Shown: piece after piece, positions 27,652-36,666 of the stretch
Layout: every line of letters starts with the position of its first letter
Numbering within the stretch: position 1 is the stretch's first letter
From: Bacteroidota bacterium
GTDB taxonomy: Bacteria; Bacteroidota; Bacteroidia; Flavobacteriales; Schleiferiaceae
Length of the DNA stretch: 64,000 nt
Assembly: GCA_024742495.1 (NCBI GenBank)
Contig: JANSYJ010000008.1
Span: 62,001 to 126,000 of the forward strand
Direction of reading: 5' to 3'
Translations under genes and position numbers: made by a program
Notes under the pieces: model-generated
What the model saw: the letters and a program-made list of their open reading frames with translations, nothing else
What the model was told of the DNA's origin: nothing
The model's database searches: none

Positions 27652-29641
27652 TTTGTAGCATAATGGCCTTTTGATCTATTTGTGTTCCGGTGCTTAACTC
27701 CATAAAGTAAAGGCCGTTTAAACCTTCTGGCATCTGAAGTTCGCTTACAGCGGAAGCAGCACTATTAAGCTCCTTCTGCCATAATATACGACCTTGGGTA
27801 TCACTTAAACGAAGCTTTATTTCCTCGCTATCTGGACCGCCCCAATCTAGTTTTATCTGCCCCTTACTTGGGTTTGGATAAATGGACCACATAGAGCTTA
27901 ATGCGATTTCATCCTCAAGGCCAATGCTATAGCCAACGGTAAAGTATTGCCTTAGCTCAGTACCGAAATTAGGATTATAGGTTTCATTAAAAAAGTTACC
28001 GCCCACATTGCGCATCAAAATTCGTCCGGAACCATCGCTATTGGCGAAAAAACTCAGTCCATCCTTATCCCTATCACCAATAACAAGGTGGTAACAGCCC
28101 GGATCTAAATCGAAGGTATCGCGATAGGTTGTATTATTGGCAAAGTTGTCGCCAGAATCAATCACCATTCCCGAGGCATTATAGAGCTTCCACCAAGTTT
28201 CACTAGCCGCCGCATTGGTTCTTAATTCGAATCGCATGGGGTTCGGGTACATCTGAGGCAGTACTATAGGACTGCTCAAGCGGTCGTTAAAAGCAATTTC
28301 ATCGCCTACTTGACCATTAACTCTTTCAATTTGCGCTACAAATTCCAACTTGCCATTTAAGCTGGTCCAATCCTGCAACAAATCCATAGGCAAGGTTATT
28401 TCAGCAAACTCCAAAGGCATTAGGCTGCCAGTCCAATTGAAATTCCTCCACTGCGTGTTTCCTTTTAAACCGTAGGCAATTTCCAGGCTAGTTACCTCCA
28501 GGCTTCCTCTATTTTGGACTAGAATAACCGCGTGATCACAAACAGGATTAAATCGGGCATGCTCATCATTATTCGAGGGTTTAATGATATCTGCTAAAGC
28601 AATGTCTAAATCTTGATTAAAATCACCAAGGTGGAAAAGCTGAGCTAGCATATTATAGCTTGCTGGGCTTTCGCCCGGAGGAACGGTGTAGGTGTAAGGC
28701 TCCACGTCGATATTAATGCTATCCGCATTGGGTAAATAAGCGCTTAAATCGTGATGGTACTCATTCACTCTATCGCCAGGACACCAATTCGCACGATCAT
28801 AGAGCCAGGTTCCTGCCTGCGGCCAAAGGTCATTTAGACCACAATCGTCGCGCCACATATTTTGTTCCGCCACCTTTTGGCCATCTACAAAAACATAATA
28901 ATCGCGTTCGCAAAATTCAGCGCAATTTAGGGCGTTCACAAATCCATGTCCACTCGGGGCCATTTTAAGATCGAACTGAGTAGCCGAAGGATGCAGGTCT
29001 AAAGCCCTAGATGGCATGTGGTTGGTCTCGAACTGGGCGGTAGTACGGTAGGTAAATCCTCCTCTATATAAATTTTCAATCTTGTAAACATCCCTTACCG
29101 GCTTACCTTCAATCATGTGAAAATCTAGGCTTGCGCTAAAGCCACTACTCCAGCCTTGATATCGGACATTAATTTCTATGGAGTCCTTTAATAATGGTGC
29201 ATAGTTGCTAACATCGAAATAGAAATCCCTTTGCCAATTTTGAGGCAAGGAGCCACCATAAGGAGTAATTACTTTACAAAGCTCGATCGCCTCCTTTACG
29301 GGACTAATGTTCCAAGTTGTATCAATCTGCAATGGATTTAAGCTGATGGTATCGATACTTGCAATACTGCTATCTAAGGCACCAGTTGGAATTAAGAGAT
29401 CAACAACGGTTGTGTAATCCCAATCCGAACAACCACCACTAGCGCAGCCCATGGTGTACTTTAAAATAATTTGATGCCAGTTATTTGTTTGACTCGGAAA
29501 TACTGCCCAATCCTTATAGGATCCGTACCAAGTGAGGTCTCTTTGTTGATGTGCGCTAACTAAAGTGGTATCGCCATCAGCCGCAAGGCCTGAAAATAAA
29601 ATACTTAGACTAAGAAAAAGAGAATAGATATACTTCATCAT
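27644..29641 (-). CDS. Secreted PNGase F-related protein with type IX sorting domain
   Basis: This 665-residue protein has a signal peptide (about residues 1-20) and, near residues 36-80, the block WYGSYKDW and TMGCASGGCSDWDY. That block characterises proteins related to peptide-N-glycosidase F, which removes N-glycans from glycoproteins. I cannot confirm that the catalytic acidic residues are all in place. A later part shows a metal-rich ice-cold style DPGCYHL segment, and the protein ends in a type A type IX sorting domain starting at IYPNPSKG. It would be exported to the cell surface or medium. Its start overlaps the DUF502 stop by one base. Confidence 0.8.
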   Translation of the reverse strand: MMKYIYSLFLSLSILFSGLAADGDTTLVSAHQQRDLTWYGSYKDWAVFPSQTNNWHQIILKYTMGCASGGCSDWDYTTVVDLLIPTGALDSSIASIDTISLNPLQIDTTWNISPVKEAIELCKVITPYGGSLPQNWQRDFYFDVSNYAPLLKDSIEINVRYQGWSSGFSASLDFHMIEGKPVRDVYKIENLYRGGFTYRTTAQFETNHMPSRALDLHPSATQFDLKMAPSGHGFVNALNCAEFCERDYYVFVDGQKVAEQNMWRDDCGLNDLWPQAGTWLYDRANWCPGDRVNEYHHDLSAYLPNADSINIDVEPYTYTVPPGESPASYNMLAQLFHLGDFNQDLDIALADIIKPSNNDEHARFNPVCDHAVILVQNRGSLEVTSLEIAYGLKGNTQWRNFNWTGSLMPLEFAEITLPMDLLQDWTSLNGKLEFVAQIERVNGQVGDEIAFNDRLSSPIVLPQMYPNPMRFELRTNAAASETWWKLYNASGMVIDSGDNFANNTTYRDTFDLDPGCYHLVIGDRDKDGLSFFANSDGSGRILMRNVGGNFFNETYNPNFGTELRQYFTVGYSIGLEDEIALSSMWSIYPNPSKGQIKLDWGGPDSEEIKLRLSDTQGRILWQKELNSAASAVSELQMPEGLNGLYFMELSTGTQIDQKAIMLQTK

Positions 29642-30207
29642 TACTTTTTGGGGGCTTCATCAATCCGTGTAACACCGGCTGAAATTACATACTTCATAAC
29701 ATCGGCGGCAGGCAAATCTAAGGGTTCTACCCGCTCTTTTGCAACTAGGTAGATACATCCTGAAACGGCATAGCTATGCGGACAGTAAACGGTTAAGTAT
29801 TCTTCCTCTAAATCCGCGTCTTTTCCAAAACCGCGATGGGTTACAAATCCAATTCGTTTAACTCCCGGGTCATCAAATAGTTGCACCATAACCGGGTACT
29901 TAAAGCTTCGCTTTTCACCCACTAAAGCGTTGAGCACATCCGTAATTGCGGTGTATATCAAACTAATTACTGGGGCCTTTCGAATTTGCCGGTCTAACCA
30001 GCTACGCAACCTTTCCGAGATAAGATTATTGGCAATGAAACCAATTAAGGAGATCCCTAATACAATCACCAAAATTCCCAAGCCCGGTATATCTAAGGGA
30101 ATTAGGCCATCCAAAACGATGAAAGTTTCATAGAGCACATAAATGGTAATTCCAATAGGCGCCACCACTAGCAATCCCTGCAAGAAGTACTTTATAAATT
30201 TAGTCAT
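29641..30207 (-). CDS. DUF502 family membrane protein
   Basis: This 188-residue protein has two N-terminal membrane helices and a conserved soluble domain with the motifs RKAPVISLIYTAITDV and CPHSYAVSG. The pattern matches the DUF502 family, widespread in bacteria and without an established function in my knowledge. It sits between a YjbR-like gene (8-base overlap) and the PNGase F-like gene (1-base overlap), so the three leftward genes are probably co-transcribed despite unrelated functions. Confidence 0.85.
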   Translation of the reverse strand: MTKFIKYFLQGLLVVAPIGITIYVLYETFIVLDGLIPLDIPGLGILVIVLGISLIGFIANNLISERLRSWLDRQIRKAPVISLIYTAITDVLNALVGEKRSFKYPVMVQLFDDPGVKRIGFVTHRGFGKDADLEEEYLTVYCPHSYAVSGCIYLVAKERVEPLDLPAADVMKYVISAGVTRIDEAPKK

Positions 30208-30559
30208 GCTGCTTTAATTCCTTTTGTTTGTACTTCGGCAAACCACTTACCACTAGATCGTAAGAATCTGAAATCCAATTTCGTAACTCCTCTTCCGACA
30301 CTTCGCCATCTACACTAACAGTGCTCCAATATTTCTTATGCATGTGATAGCCATCTACCACCGAGTTATAGCGCTCACGGTATTCGATTCCATTCTCGGG
30401 ACTGTGTTTGAAGTTAAACCTTAGGGGTTGATGTTGAAGCGAGCTTAATAGGAACATCTTATTAGCTACTTTAAACACTAGGGTGTGTTCATCAAAAGGG
30501 AACCCTTCTGTAACCGACTTAAAACTAAGGGCATAGTCTCTTAAACTTTCTAAATCCAT
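30200..30559 (-). CDS. MmcQ/YjbR family protein
   Basis: This 119-residue protein has the YjbR fold signature: an N-terminal helix ending KSVTEGFPFDEHTLVFKV, the strand KMFLLSS, and WSTVSVDGEVSEEELRNWISDSYDLV near the C-terminus. The fold resembles a double-wing DNA-binding domain, but a clear cellular role is not established. It is the first gene of the leftward YjbR, DUF502 and PNGase F-like unit. Confidence 0.87.
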   Translation of the reverse strand: MDLESLRDYALSFKSVTEGFPFDEHTLVFKVANKMFLLSSLQHQPLRFNFKHSPENGIEYRERYNSVVDGYHMHKKYWSTVSVDGEVSEEELRNWISDSYDLVVSGLPKYKQKELKQHD

Positions 30560-30674
30560 AGGCTTATGATTATCCTTAAAAATAGAATCTTCTAATTGAA
30601 CTTTGAGGCCAAAGCGCAGTTATTTGATGGAGTGTCTTATTTTATTAAATTCGATACTCGATTTTAGGAATCAG

Positions 30675-31415
30675 ATGAAAATGAATATGATGGGAATAAA
30701 CTTAGAGAAAGCGCTAGAGCGTGAACGCAGAAAAGACGAACTGAATTCCCCCGATCAAACCTTAGCGGCCTTTAAAGCTGTTTTAGAGGAAGATGATCAA
30801 TTAGACCAAGACATTTACAGGCGAATTTTTGGAGATGGCCCGCAGGTGCCCAGCAACTTTGATTTTAGAACTTTAGATCCTACCAAGGTTTATAGCTCGG
30901 CCCAAATAAAGAAACTCTGTACCCGCTATCGCTTGCGCTTTTTGGATACCAAGCATTTTAAAGGGGATATTCCCTATGAAGCTATTGCCAAAATAAAAGC
31001 CCTTCAAAAAGCACAAAACGCCGATTTGCAAGGCTTTAAAATGATTGCACCAGCGCCAATGTTTAATCTAAAGAATAAGGATAAGGATCCCTTGCTTATG
31101 CTACCTCTTGGCAAGGACCGTTTCTACCTGGTACACAAATGGGGGCAAGACTTACATCCTTTAAGGGCTTTAATGGTTCTTCCTTTTCGAAATTTCAAAA
31201 CCCTATTAGCTTCGGTCGCCCTCCTCGCGGCAATGGTAGTTAGTTTGTTCCCCGATAGCATGCTTATGGGACCTTTAGATCAAAGCAGTTGGAACATCAG
31301 AATAATTTTCTTCTTCTATCTCTTCTTAGCCTTTAGCGGACTTACGGCCCTTTATGGCTTTAGCAGAATGAAAAACTTCAATTCTGAGCTTTGGAATAGT
31401 AAATATCTAGACTAA
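30675..31415 (+). CDS. Unrecognised protein with two C-terminal membrane helices
   Basis: This protein has 246 residues from the ATG at 30675, which has GGAATCAG just upstream. A longer frame begins with TTG at 30603 but would add a poor-quality extension. The first 165 or so residues are soluble and charged; two hydrophobic segments follow (about residues 175-195 and 205-230), and a short polar tail ends the protein. The order suggests a cytoplasmic domain anchored by a hairpin. I do not recognise the family. It is a single rightward gene followed by a hairpin at 31454. Confidence 0.6.
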   Translation: MKMNMMGINLEKALERERRKDELNSPDQTLAAFKAVLEEDDQLDQDIYRRIFGDGPQVPSNFDFRTLDPTKVYSSAQIKKLCTRYRLRFLDTKHFKGDIPYEAIAKIKALQKAQNADLQGFKMIAPAPMFNLKNKDKDPLLMLPLGKDRFYLVHKWGQDLHPLRALMVLPFRNFKTLLASVALLAAMVVSLFPDSMLMGPLDQSSWNIRIIFFFYLFLAFSGLTALYGFSRMKNFNSELWNSKYLD

Positions 31416-31453
31416 AGCTCTATTTCTTTATACCTTTTAGAGATGTATCCATG

Positions 31454-31475
31454 AGCTCCATGTTTTTATGGAGCT
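31454..31475 (+). terminator. Probable weak terminator hairpin
   Basis: AGCTCCAT (31454-31461) pairs with ATGGAGCT (31468-31475) around a T-rich loop. The tract after the stem (ACATTTCCTTTT) is only partly T-rich, so termination is plausible but not certain. It lies between converging genes. Confidence 0.5.
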
Positions 31476-31522
31476 ACATTTCCTTTTGCCAAACTTGTAA
31501 GTTGGATTAGCTAAAGCTGATT

Positions 31523-32230
31523 TTAATCCGAGTCTGGATTTTCAAATAGCTGTAAGAATGCCGGAAGGCTAAGGGCATCATTGATGGAATAAGGCCCTAT
31601 GGATTCTCGTCTTAAGGCACTAAGATGCGCCCCATTATTGAGTGCTTTACCGAAGTCATGCGCTAAACTGCGAATGTAAGTTCCCTTGCTGCAGCTCACT
31701 TCAAAGTGTAAATCAGGAAAGGCGCTATCCTCTATCTTAAAGTCGTGAATTTTAACTTCCCTAGCTTTTAGTTCTGGTTTTTCGCCTTCGCGAGCCAATT
31801 CATAAGCGCGCTTACCATCTTTCTTTATCGCTGAAAAAACCGGGGGCACTTGCTTGATAATTCCAGTAAAGGTTTCAATACTTTCAGCAATGCTATTTCG
31901 GTCGAAATTTTCCAATGAAAAGTGCTCATCGGGCTCTGTTTCGAGATCATAACTTGGGGTAGTAGCGCCTAAGGTTATGGTCCCAGAATAACACTTATCT
32001 AAACCCATCAATTCATTAATGGATTTAGTCTTCCTACCAACAGCAATTAATAGCAGTCCAGTAGCAAGGGGATCCAAGGTACCCGCATGACCCACCTTTA
32101 ATTTTTTAAATCCGTAATGACGTTTTAGGGTATAACGAATTTTGTTTACAACGTCGAAGGAAGTCCAAGTTAGAGGCTTGTCAATCAGCAAGAGCTGACC
32201 CTCCTCTATTTGGGATTTACTGTATATCAA
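31523..32230 (-). CDS. truB: tRNA pseudouridine-55 synthase TruB
   Basis: TruB makes pseudouridine 55 in the T loop of tRNAs. The 235-residue protein has LLIDKPLTWTSFDVV at the N-terminus and the catalytic aspartate 53 in HAGTLDPLATG. It also keeps the later CSKGTYIRSLAHDFG motif, which helps form the active site. It is short, without a C-terminal PUA domain. The start is TTG at 32230, and the TTGA sequence overlaps the uppP stop codon exactly as ATGA overlaps usually do. No upstream ATG exists in this frame, and the next methionine comes after the catalytic region. Confidence 0.94.
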   Translation of the reverse strand: MIYSKSQIEEGQLLLIDKPLTWTSFDVVNKIRYTLKRHYGFKKLKVGHAGTLDPLATGLLLIAVGRKTKSINELMGLDKCYSGTITLGATTPSYDLETEPDEHFSLENFDRNSIAESIETFTGIIKQVPPVFSAIKKDGKRAYELAREGEKPELKAREVKIHDFKIEDSAFPDLHFEVSCSKGTYIRSLAHDFGKALNNGAHLSALRRESIGPYSINDALSLPAFLQLFENPDSD

Positions 32231-33024
32231 AAGGCAATGAAGCTAAAGATAATTGCAATGATGCCCACTACGAAACAGTACAATGCAAAGTAGTTAAGAT
32301 TGGCCCTTTTCACTATATCAATCATCCAATTGCAGGCCCACCATCCGGTTACAAATGCCGCACCGAAACCCAATACAATCGACAATGGAATTCCTTCGCT
32401 CATGCTTAAACCACCATCCATGATATCCTTGGCCATTTTACCAACGATAAGGGGAACTACCATTAAAAAGGAAAAACGTGCCGCTCGCTCTCGAGATATC
32501 CCTAAAAGTAAGGCGGTTGAAATAGTTGCTCCACTGCGACTAATCCCCGGAAGAATTGCAATAGCCTGAGATAGACCAATAATAAAACCCTTGCCTCCAG
32601 TTACATAGCCATCGCCTGCTTTAGTATTATTGGCAAATAAGAGTAGCACTCCGGTTACCAGCAGCATAAAACCAACCAACATAACCTTTCCACCAAAGAG
32701 CGCTTCAATTTGCTCATCTAAAAACACCCCGGCCAAAGCCGCTGGTATCATAGAGATAACTATGCTAAGGCTAAAACGAAATTCGTCGTTGTTTTTAAAT
32801 TGAAATAGTCCCTTAAAGATATAGGCCACTTCCTTCCTAAAAACCACAATAGTAGCGAGAGCAGTCGCAAAGTGAACTACGACTGTAAAAAGTAAGCTTT
32901 CTTCGGGAATAGACGTATCGCCAAAAAGCGCTTTGGCCAATTCTAAATGGCCGCTACTACTTACTGGCAAAAACTCTGTAAGTCCTTGAATAATTCCAAG
33001 AACAATTGCTTCGAGCTTACCCAT
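32227..33024 (-). CDS. uppP: Undecaprenyl-diphosphate phosphatase UppP
   Basis: UppP (BacA) recycles the lipid carrier for cell-wall synthesis by removing a phosphate from undecaprenyl diphosphate. The 265-residue membrane protein has GLTEFLPVSSSGHLEL (residues 15-30) and LPGISRSGAT (about 158-167), the two conserved active-site segments. About eight membrane helices are visible. It starts 2 bases after the DUF3098 stop and overlaps truB, in the order ftsX-DUF3098-uppP-truB typical of Bacteroidota. Confidence 0.95.
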   Translation of the reverse strand: MGKLEAIVLGIIQGLTEFLPVSSSGHLELAKALFGDTSIPEESLLFTVVVHFATALATIVVFRKEVAYIFKGLFQFKNNDEFRFSLSIVISMIPAALAGVFLDEQIEALFGGKVMLVGFMLLVTGVLLLFANNTKAGDGYVTGGKGFIIGLSQAIAILPGISRSGATISTALLLGISRERAARFSFLMVVPLIVGKMAKDIMDGGLSMSEGIPLSIVLGFGAAFVTGWWACNWMIDIVKRANLNYFALYCFVVGIIAIIFSFIAF

Positions 33025-33026
33025 GA

Positions 33027-33257
33027 CTATTTACTTGAGCTTGGTGCCATGATTGCGTATACCTCCAGAGCTAGTCCTGCAATGAGTATCATTGGAGCCC
33101 AAGTAAGACGACGAGCATTGAAAATTTCCGGGTTAAAAACCTCTGGATCATCACTTCCTCCGCCCGACATTAGTATATATCCTATGGCAATAAGTAGGAC
33201 CCCAAGGCCCATTAATACGTAATTCTTTTTACCGAAAACAAATGTTTGTTTCTGCAT
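33027..33257 (-). CDS. DUF3098 small membrane protein
   Basis: This 76-residue protein has two membrane helices (about residues 13-31 and 53-70) joined by a polar loop with DDPEVFNPEIFN, the pattern of DUF3098. Function is unknown. It lies 2 bases after ftsX and 2 bases before uppP, which ties it to cell-envelope and division genes. Confidence 0.87.
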   Translation of the reverse strand: MQKQTFVFGKKNYVLMGLGVLLIAIGYILMSGGGSDDPEVFNPEIFNARRLTWAPMILIAGLALEVYAIMAPSSSK

Positions 33258-33259
33258 AT

Positions 33260-34138
33260 CTAAAAGTATAATTGATCGGTTTTCAATTTGAGGTACTTTC
33301 TAAGCGCAAAGAAAGTACAAGTAAACGAGATAAGTAAACCTGCTAGTAAAATAGCAATGCTTAATATTATAAACTGCTGAATCGTTTGGAACTCGGCTAA
33401 GCCAGGAATATAGTTTCGCAAGTAAGCCAGTACTAAAGCCAACAATATCAAGGCTAAAATGGAACCTATGGATCCATGCAACAAACTCTTCATTAGGAAA
33501 GGCCTTCTTATAAAGCTACGGGTTGCACCAACCAATTGCATGGTTTTGATTATAAACCTTTTCGAATAAATGGCTAATCGAATACTGGAATTAATAAGGG
33601 CTATGGCGATTAAACTTAAGAGAATAGCGCCGCCCAATAGCCCGTAGCTTAGTAAGCGAAGATTATCATTCATCTTAGTAATTAGTAGTTTATCATAAAC
33701 CACTTCACTAACAAAGTCGAGCACTTCGAATTCCTTTTTTAGGGATTCAATTTTGGCCACGTTTAAACTTTCCGCTTTAAGTTTTAATTCAATCCCGTCT
33801 CGAAGTGGATTGTAACCTAAAAAATCAACAAAGTCTTCGTCTAAAACTTCCTTCAATTCATTTGCAGCATCCTCCTTACTAATAATTCGCACCGAATTGG
33901 TGTAAGGCGCTACTTGTAGACTTGTGAAAAACTGATTCACCTCCGCCTTGGAAGCATCCTCCGAAAGTAATACCGTAATGCCAAAATCTTCCTTTACCGA
34001 ACGGCTGATTTCTTGTGTGTTAAGTATTAATATACCAAACAATCCCAGCACAAAAAGCACCAGGGAAATACTGATGACTACTGATAAGTAGGAGGATCGC
34101 AAGCGACGACGCGTAAATCGGTCTTCTCTCTTTGTCAT
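33260..34138 (-). CDS. ftsX: Cell division protein FtsX
   Basis: FtsX is the membrane partner of the FtsE ATPase and controls cell-wall hydrolases during division. The 292-residue protein has a basic N-terminus, one helix, an extracellular domain of about 110 residues and three C-terminal helices, the standard FtsX topology. The ISKEDAANEL segment is a family feature. It leads the ftsX-DUF3098-uppP-truB operon. ftsE is not adjacent, so the ATPase partner must be elsewhere. Confidence 0.92.
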   Translation of the reverse strand: MTKREDRFTRRRLRSSYLSVVISISLVLFVLGLFGILILNTQEISRSVKEDFGITVLLSEDASKAEVNQFFTSLQVAPYTNSVRIISKEDAANELKEVLDEDFVDFLGYNPLRDGIELKLKAESLNVAKIESLKKEFEVLDFVSEVVYDKLLITKMNDNLRLLSYGLLGGAILLSLIAIALINSSIRLAIYSKRFIIKTMQLVGATRSFIRRPFLMKSLLHGSIGSILALILLALVLAYLRNYIPGLAEFQTIQQFIILSIAILLAGLLISFTCTFFALRKYLKLKTDQLYF

Positions 34139-34161
34139 AGTTTAATCGGAAAACTGCGAGG

Positions 34162-34169
34162 CGAAAGTA
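34162..34169 (-). promoter_or_regulatory. Likely -7 promoter element of the ftsX operon
   Basis: The minus strand reads TACTTTCG, one base from TAnnTTTG, 23 bases before the ftsX ATG. The same variant precedes queA at 44787. Confidence 0.45.
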
Positions 34170-34357
34170 GCAAATTCAATAGAAGCAAGAAGCTAATATA
34201 CCGTTAACCCTTCATCGAAAAATTAATGCTTTATATATAATTTTATACTCAAAGTCCCCTGTTAACAAATATGTTAGTCTCGAATAAATATGAATAGCGC
34301 AAAGTGTATTTTCGCTATTGTGGTAATTTGTCCATTTATCAATCAAAATAGAGCAGC

Positions 34358-36595
34358 TTGAAGTACCTAGGGCGAAAAATAGTTTTTTTCCTCATCATAC
34401 TAATTCCATTCTGGAGCTTCCTAGTATGGTTCTTTTATCCTAAAACTGAGCTTCCAGGCTTAATTCTCGATAAAACTGTTTTAGAGTCGAGTGGTGTTGA
34501 GCACCGCTCTTTTAACTGGATTACCACCAATCGAAAATTTGTAAAACCAGATGGCTCTCAATATGAGATTAGCGAAGATTACTATGGTTTCTTCCCTATT
34601 AACCGGCCCGAATACGTTGTAAAGGATCTTACAGTTTTCAACAATGCCGATATTGACAGTATGGGCAGAACCATGGAGTATATCTACTATACGGATGCCT
34701 ATGGTATATACACCAATGAGTGGGTTTATGGCCGAGATATTAACGAACGTTCGCGTTTGGTATATGGAGGATTATCCGAACAGAGCTACAAGCTCTTTGA
34801 TCGGATGTTTCGCAATAGAAAGCTAACTATCACCGAATTTAATAACCTCGCTTCACCAACACCGCTATCCTTGCGCTTTAAGATGCAAAGGGTACTAGAA
34901 ATGGACTTTACCGGATGGACGGGTCGTTATTACCATTCACTAGACACGCTACTAAACCCAGATATACCAGGCTGGATGAAGCGTTTGCACCGCTATTATT
35001 ACAATAAACCCTTCGCCTATCCCGACAAACCAGGGATAGTGTTTGTGCATGAAACAGAGCGCATTTTTGTAATGCAAATTGATGAGGATTTAGAGCATGA
35101 GCTCCCCATTATAAATACTGGTAAATACTTGATGGATAAGTATGATCTTCCAGAGTTTATACGCTATCCTTATTGGTTCGACGTTTGTTTTGCCAAAGAC
35201 ACTTCTGATGTCTTTTCAACTTACAAGTTGCATACTACCGAACGAGGTGACTCCATCCTAAATTCGCATCATTTACCCAATGAGTTTCCTGCTATTATTG
35301 GCGATAGACAGGAATATCTAAGATGGTATTTCTGCGGTGACTGGGCCGATTCGCCTACTCCTTTTGGACTATCTTATTTCAAAGGGGTTCAATACATCCG
35401 GAAGTTCTTTTACAACAACCGCGATGAATTGGATGGTAAAAAATTCTTTTGGGAATATTACGAGCCTTTAGTTTCTGGAATTTTCAATGATTATATAGAT
35501 GTAATGGATTCCATTGAAGGGCCAAGGCCATTGCCCCCGGTTCACAATAATTACATCCCTTATTATCGTCGTTATAATATTCCCTTGCCGGATGTTGACC
35601 TTATTGCCAGTGGGCGTAGATATGATCCAAATGAGGTTTTAGGATCGGAGTATAAAGAGAAAGCTTATCGCGATTCCGTTTTACAAGCTGAACGCGAAGA
35701 AGCCGCGCGAACCGGATATTATATTGGTCAGTATGGTGATACCGTTCGATTAACGGATGAAGAATTAGAAGAGCTGCAGGATCAAAGGCGCTATGAGCAG
35801 TCTAGCGAACGCCGGAGAGATTCTATACAACGACGTCGCCTAGACTCCGTTCGTGGTGTTGGGATATTTGCTGATCCTTATCGCTTAATAAAAATTGACA
35901 GTTCCTATATGCGGGGTGGGCGCATACCAATTAACATCCCGCTTACGCAGAAGGAAATTGAGCAAAGAGCCCGGCAGCGGGAAGCCGCTAAAGACGCGGA
36001 AATGCGAAGAGCCCAGGCGATCGTAGATAGCATAGAAAGAGCCGAAGGCGGTGTAATTCCTGTTGAAGAATCCGATCAAGATTCTACCGAAAGAGTCATT
36101 AATGCCGAGCGATCTCCGTTCAGCTCCAACCGACAGGAACGGGCCGAAATTGTTAATGAAGTAAATCCAAGGTATAGATTGGGCGGTAGGCTACCAAGTA
36201 CGCTCAGTCGAAATGACCTGAGACCGGTTGACACTGCCGGTGCCATGGTATTTGAGGAAGAACCTCAAAGGGAAGAACCGAAAGTTAGCCTAAAGGATAG
36301 TACGGAAATTAACAATGAACCGCAGCAAGAAGAGGCTAGCGAAGACGGCATTTCTAATGCCAACGAAATGTCGGTGCGTTGGCATGTGATAGTAGCGAGT
36401 TTCCCAGATAAGGATTTGGGTGAGGCTTTCTTAAAACAAAAGAGAGATCCTGAAATGAAACTGATCTACTTTCAAAAAACACGGTCCTACCGGGTTTCAT
36501 ATCGCTCCTTTGATAGTAAAAGGGAAGCTAATAAAGCGGTAATAAACTTAATGACATCCTACCCCGATGCTCGGGTATTGAAGATTGGAAACTAG
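34358..36595 (+). CDS. Large membrane-anchored protein with a C-terminal SPOR domain
   Basis: This 745-residue protein is of unknown overall function. The start is TTG at 34358: it is followed at once by a basic stretch and a membrane helix (about residues 7-28), and the next methionine comes near residue 100. Residues 30-380 form a globular, aromatic-rich periplasmic domain that I cannot assign. Residues 430-650 are charged, with coiled-coil-like QRRRLD and EIEQRARQREAAKD segments. The last 75 residues (WHVIVASFPDKDLGEAFLKQ onward) look like a SPOR domain, which binds denuded peptidoglycan. It is a single gene. A division-site or wall-remodelling role is inference. Confidence 0.72.
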   Translation: MKYLGRKIVFFLIILIPFWSFLVWFFYPKTELPGLILDKTVLESSGVEHRSFNWITTNRKFVKPDGSQYEISEDYYGFFPINRPEYVVKDLTVFNNADIDSMGRTMEYIYYTDAYGIYTNEWVYGRDINERSRLVYGGLSEQSYKLFDRMFRNRKLTITEFNNLASPTPLSLRFKMQRVLEMDFTGWTGRYYHSLDTLLNPDIPGWMKRLHRYYYNKPFAYPDKPGIVFVHETERIFVMQIDEDLEHELPIINTGKYLMDKYDLPEFIRYPYWFDVCFAKDTSDVFSTYKLHTTERGDSILNSHHLPNEFPAIIGDRQEYLRWYFCGDWADSPTPFGLSYFKGVQYIRKFFYNNRDELDGKKFFWEYYEPLVSGIFNDYIDVMDSIEGPRPLPPVHNNYIPYYRRYNIPLPDVDLIASGRRYDPNEVLGSEYKEKAYRDSVLQAEREEAARTGYYIGQYGDTVRLTDEELEELQDQRRYEQSSERRRDSIQRRRLDSVRGVGIFADPYRLIKIDSSYMRGGRIPINIPLTQKEIEQRARQREAAKDAEMRRAQAIVDSIERAEGGVIPVEESDQDSTERVINAERSPFSSNRQERAEIVNEVNPRYRLGGRLPSTLSRNDLRPVDTAGAMVFEEEPQREEPKVSLKDSTEINNEPQQEEASEDGISNANEMSVRWHVIVASFPDKDLGEAFLKQKRDPEMKLIYFQKTRSYRVSYRSFDSKREANKAVINLMTSYPDARVLKIGN

Positions 36596-36666
36596 TAAAA
36601 TACGTCGTTTGTCGTATTGAAAACGGTATTGGATTCTAGGACATTTGGTCTAAATCCAATACCCCC

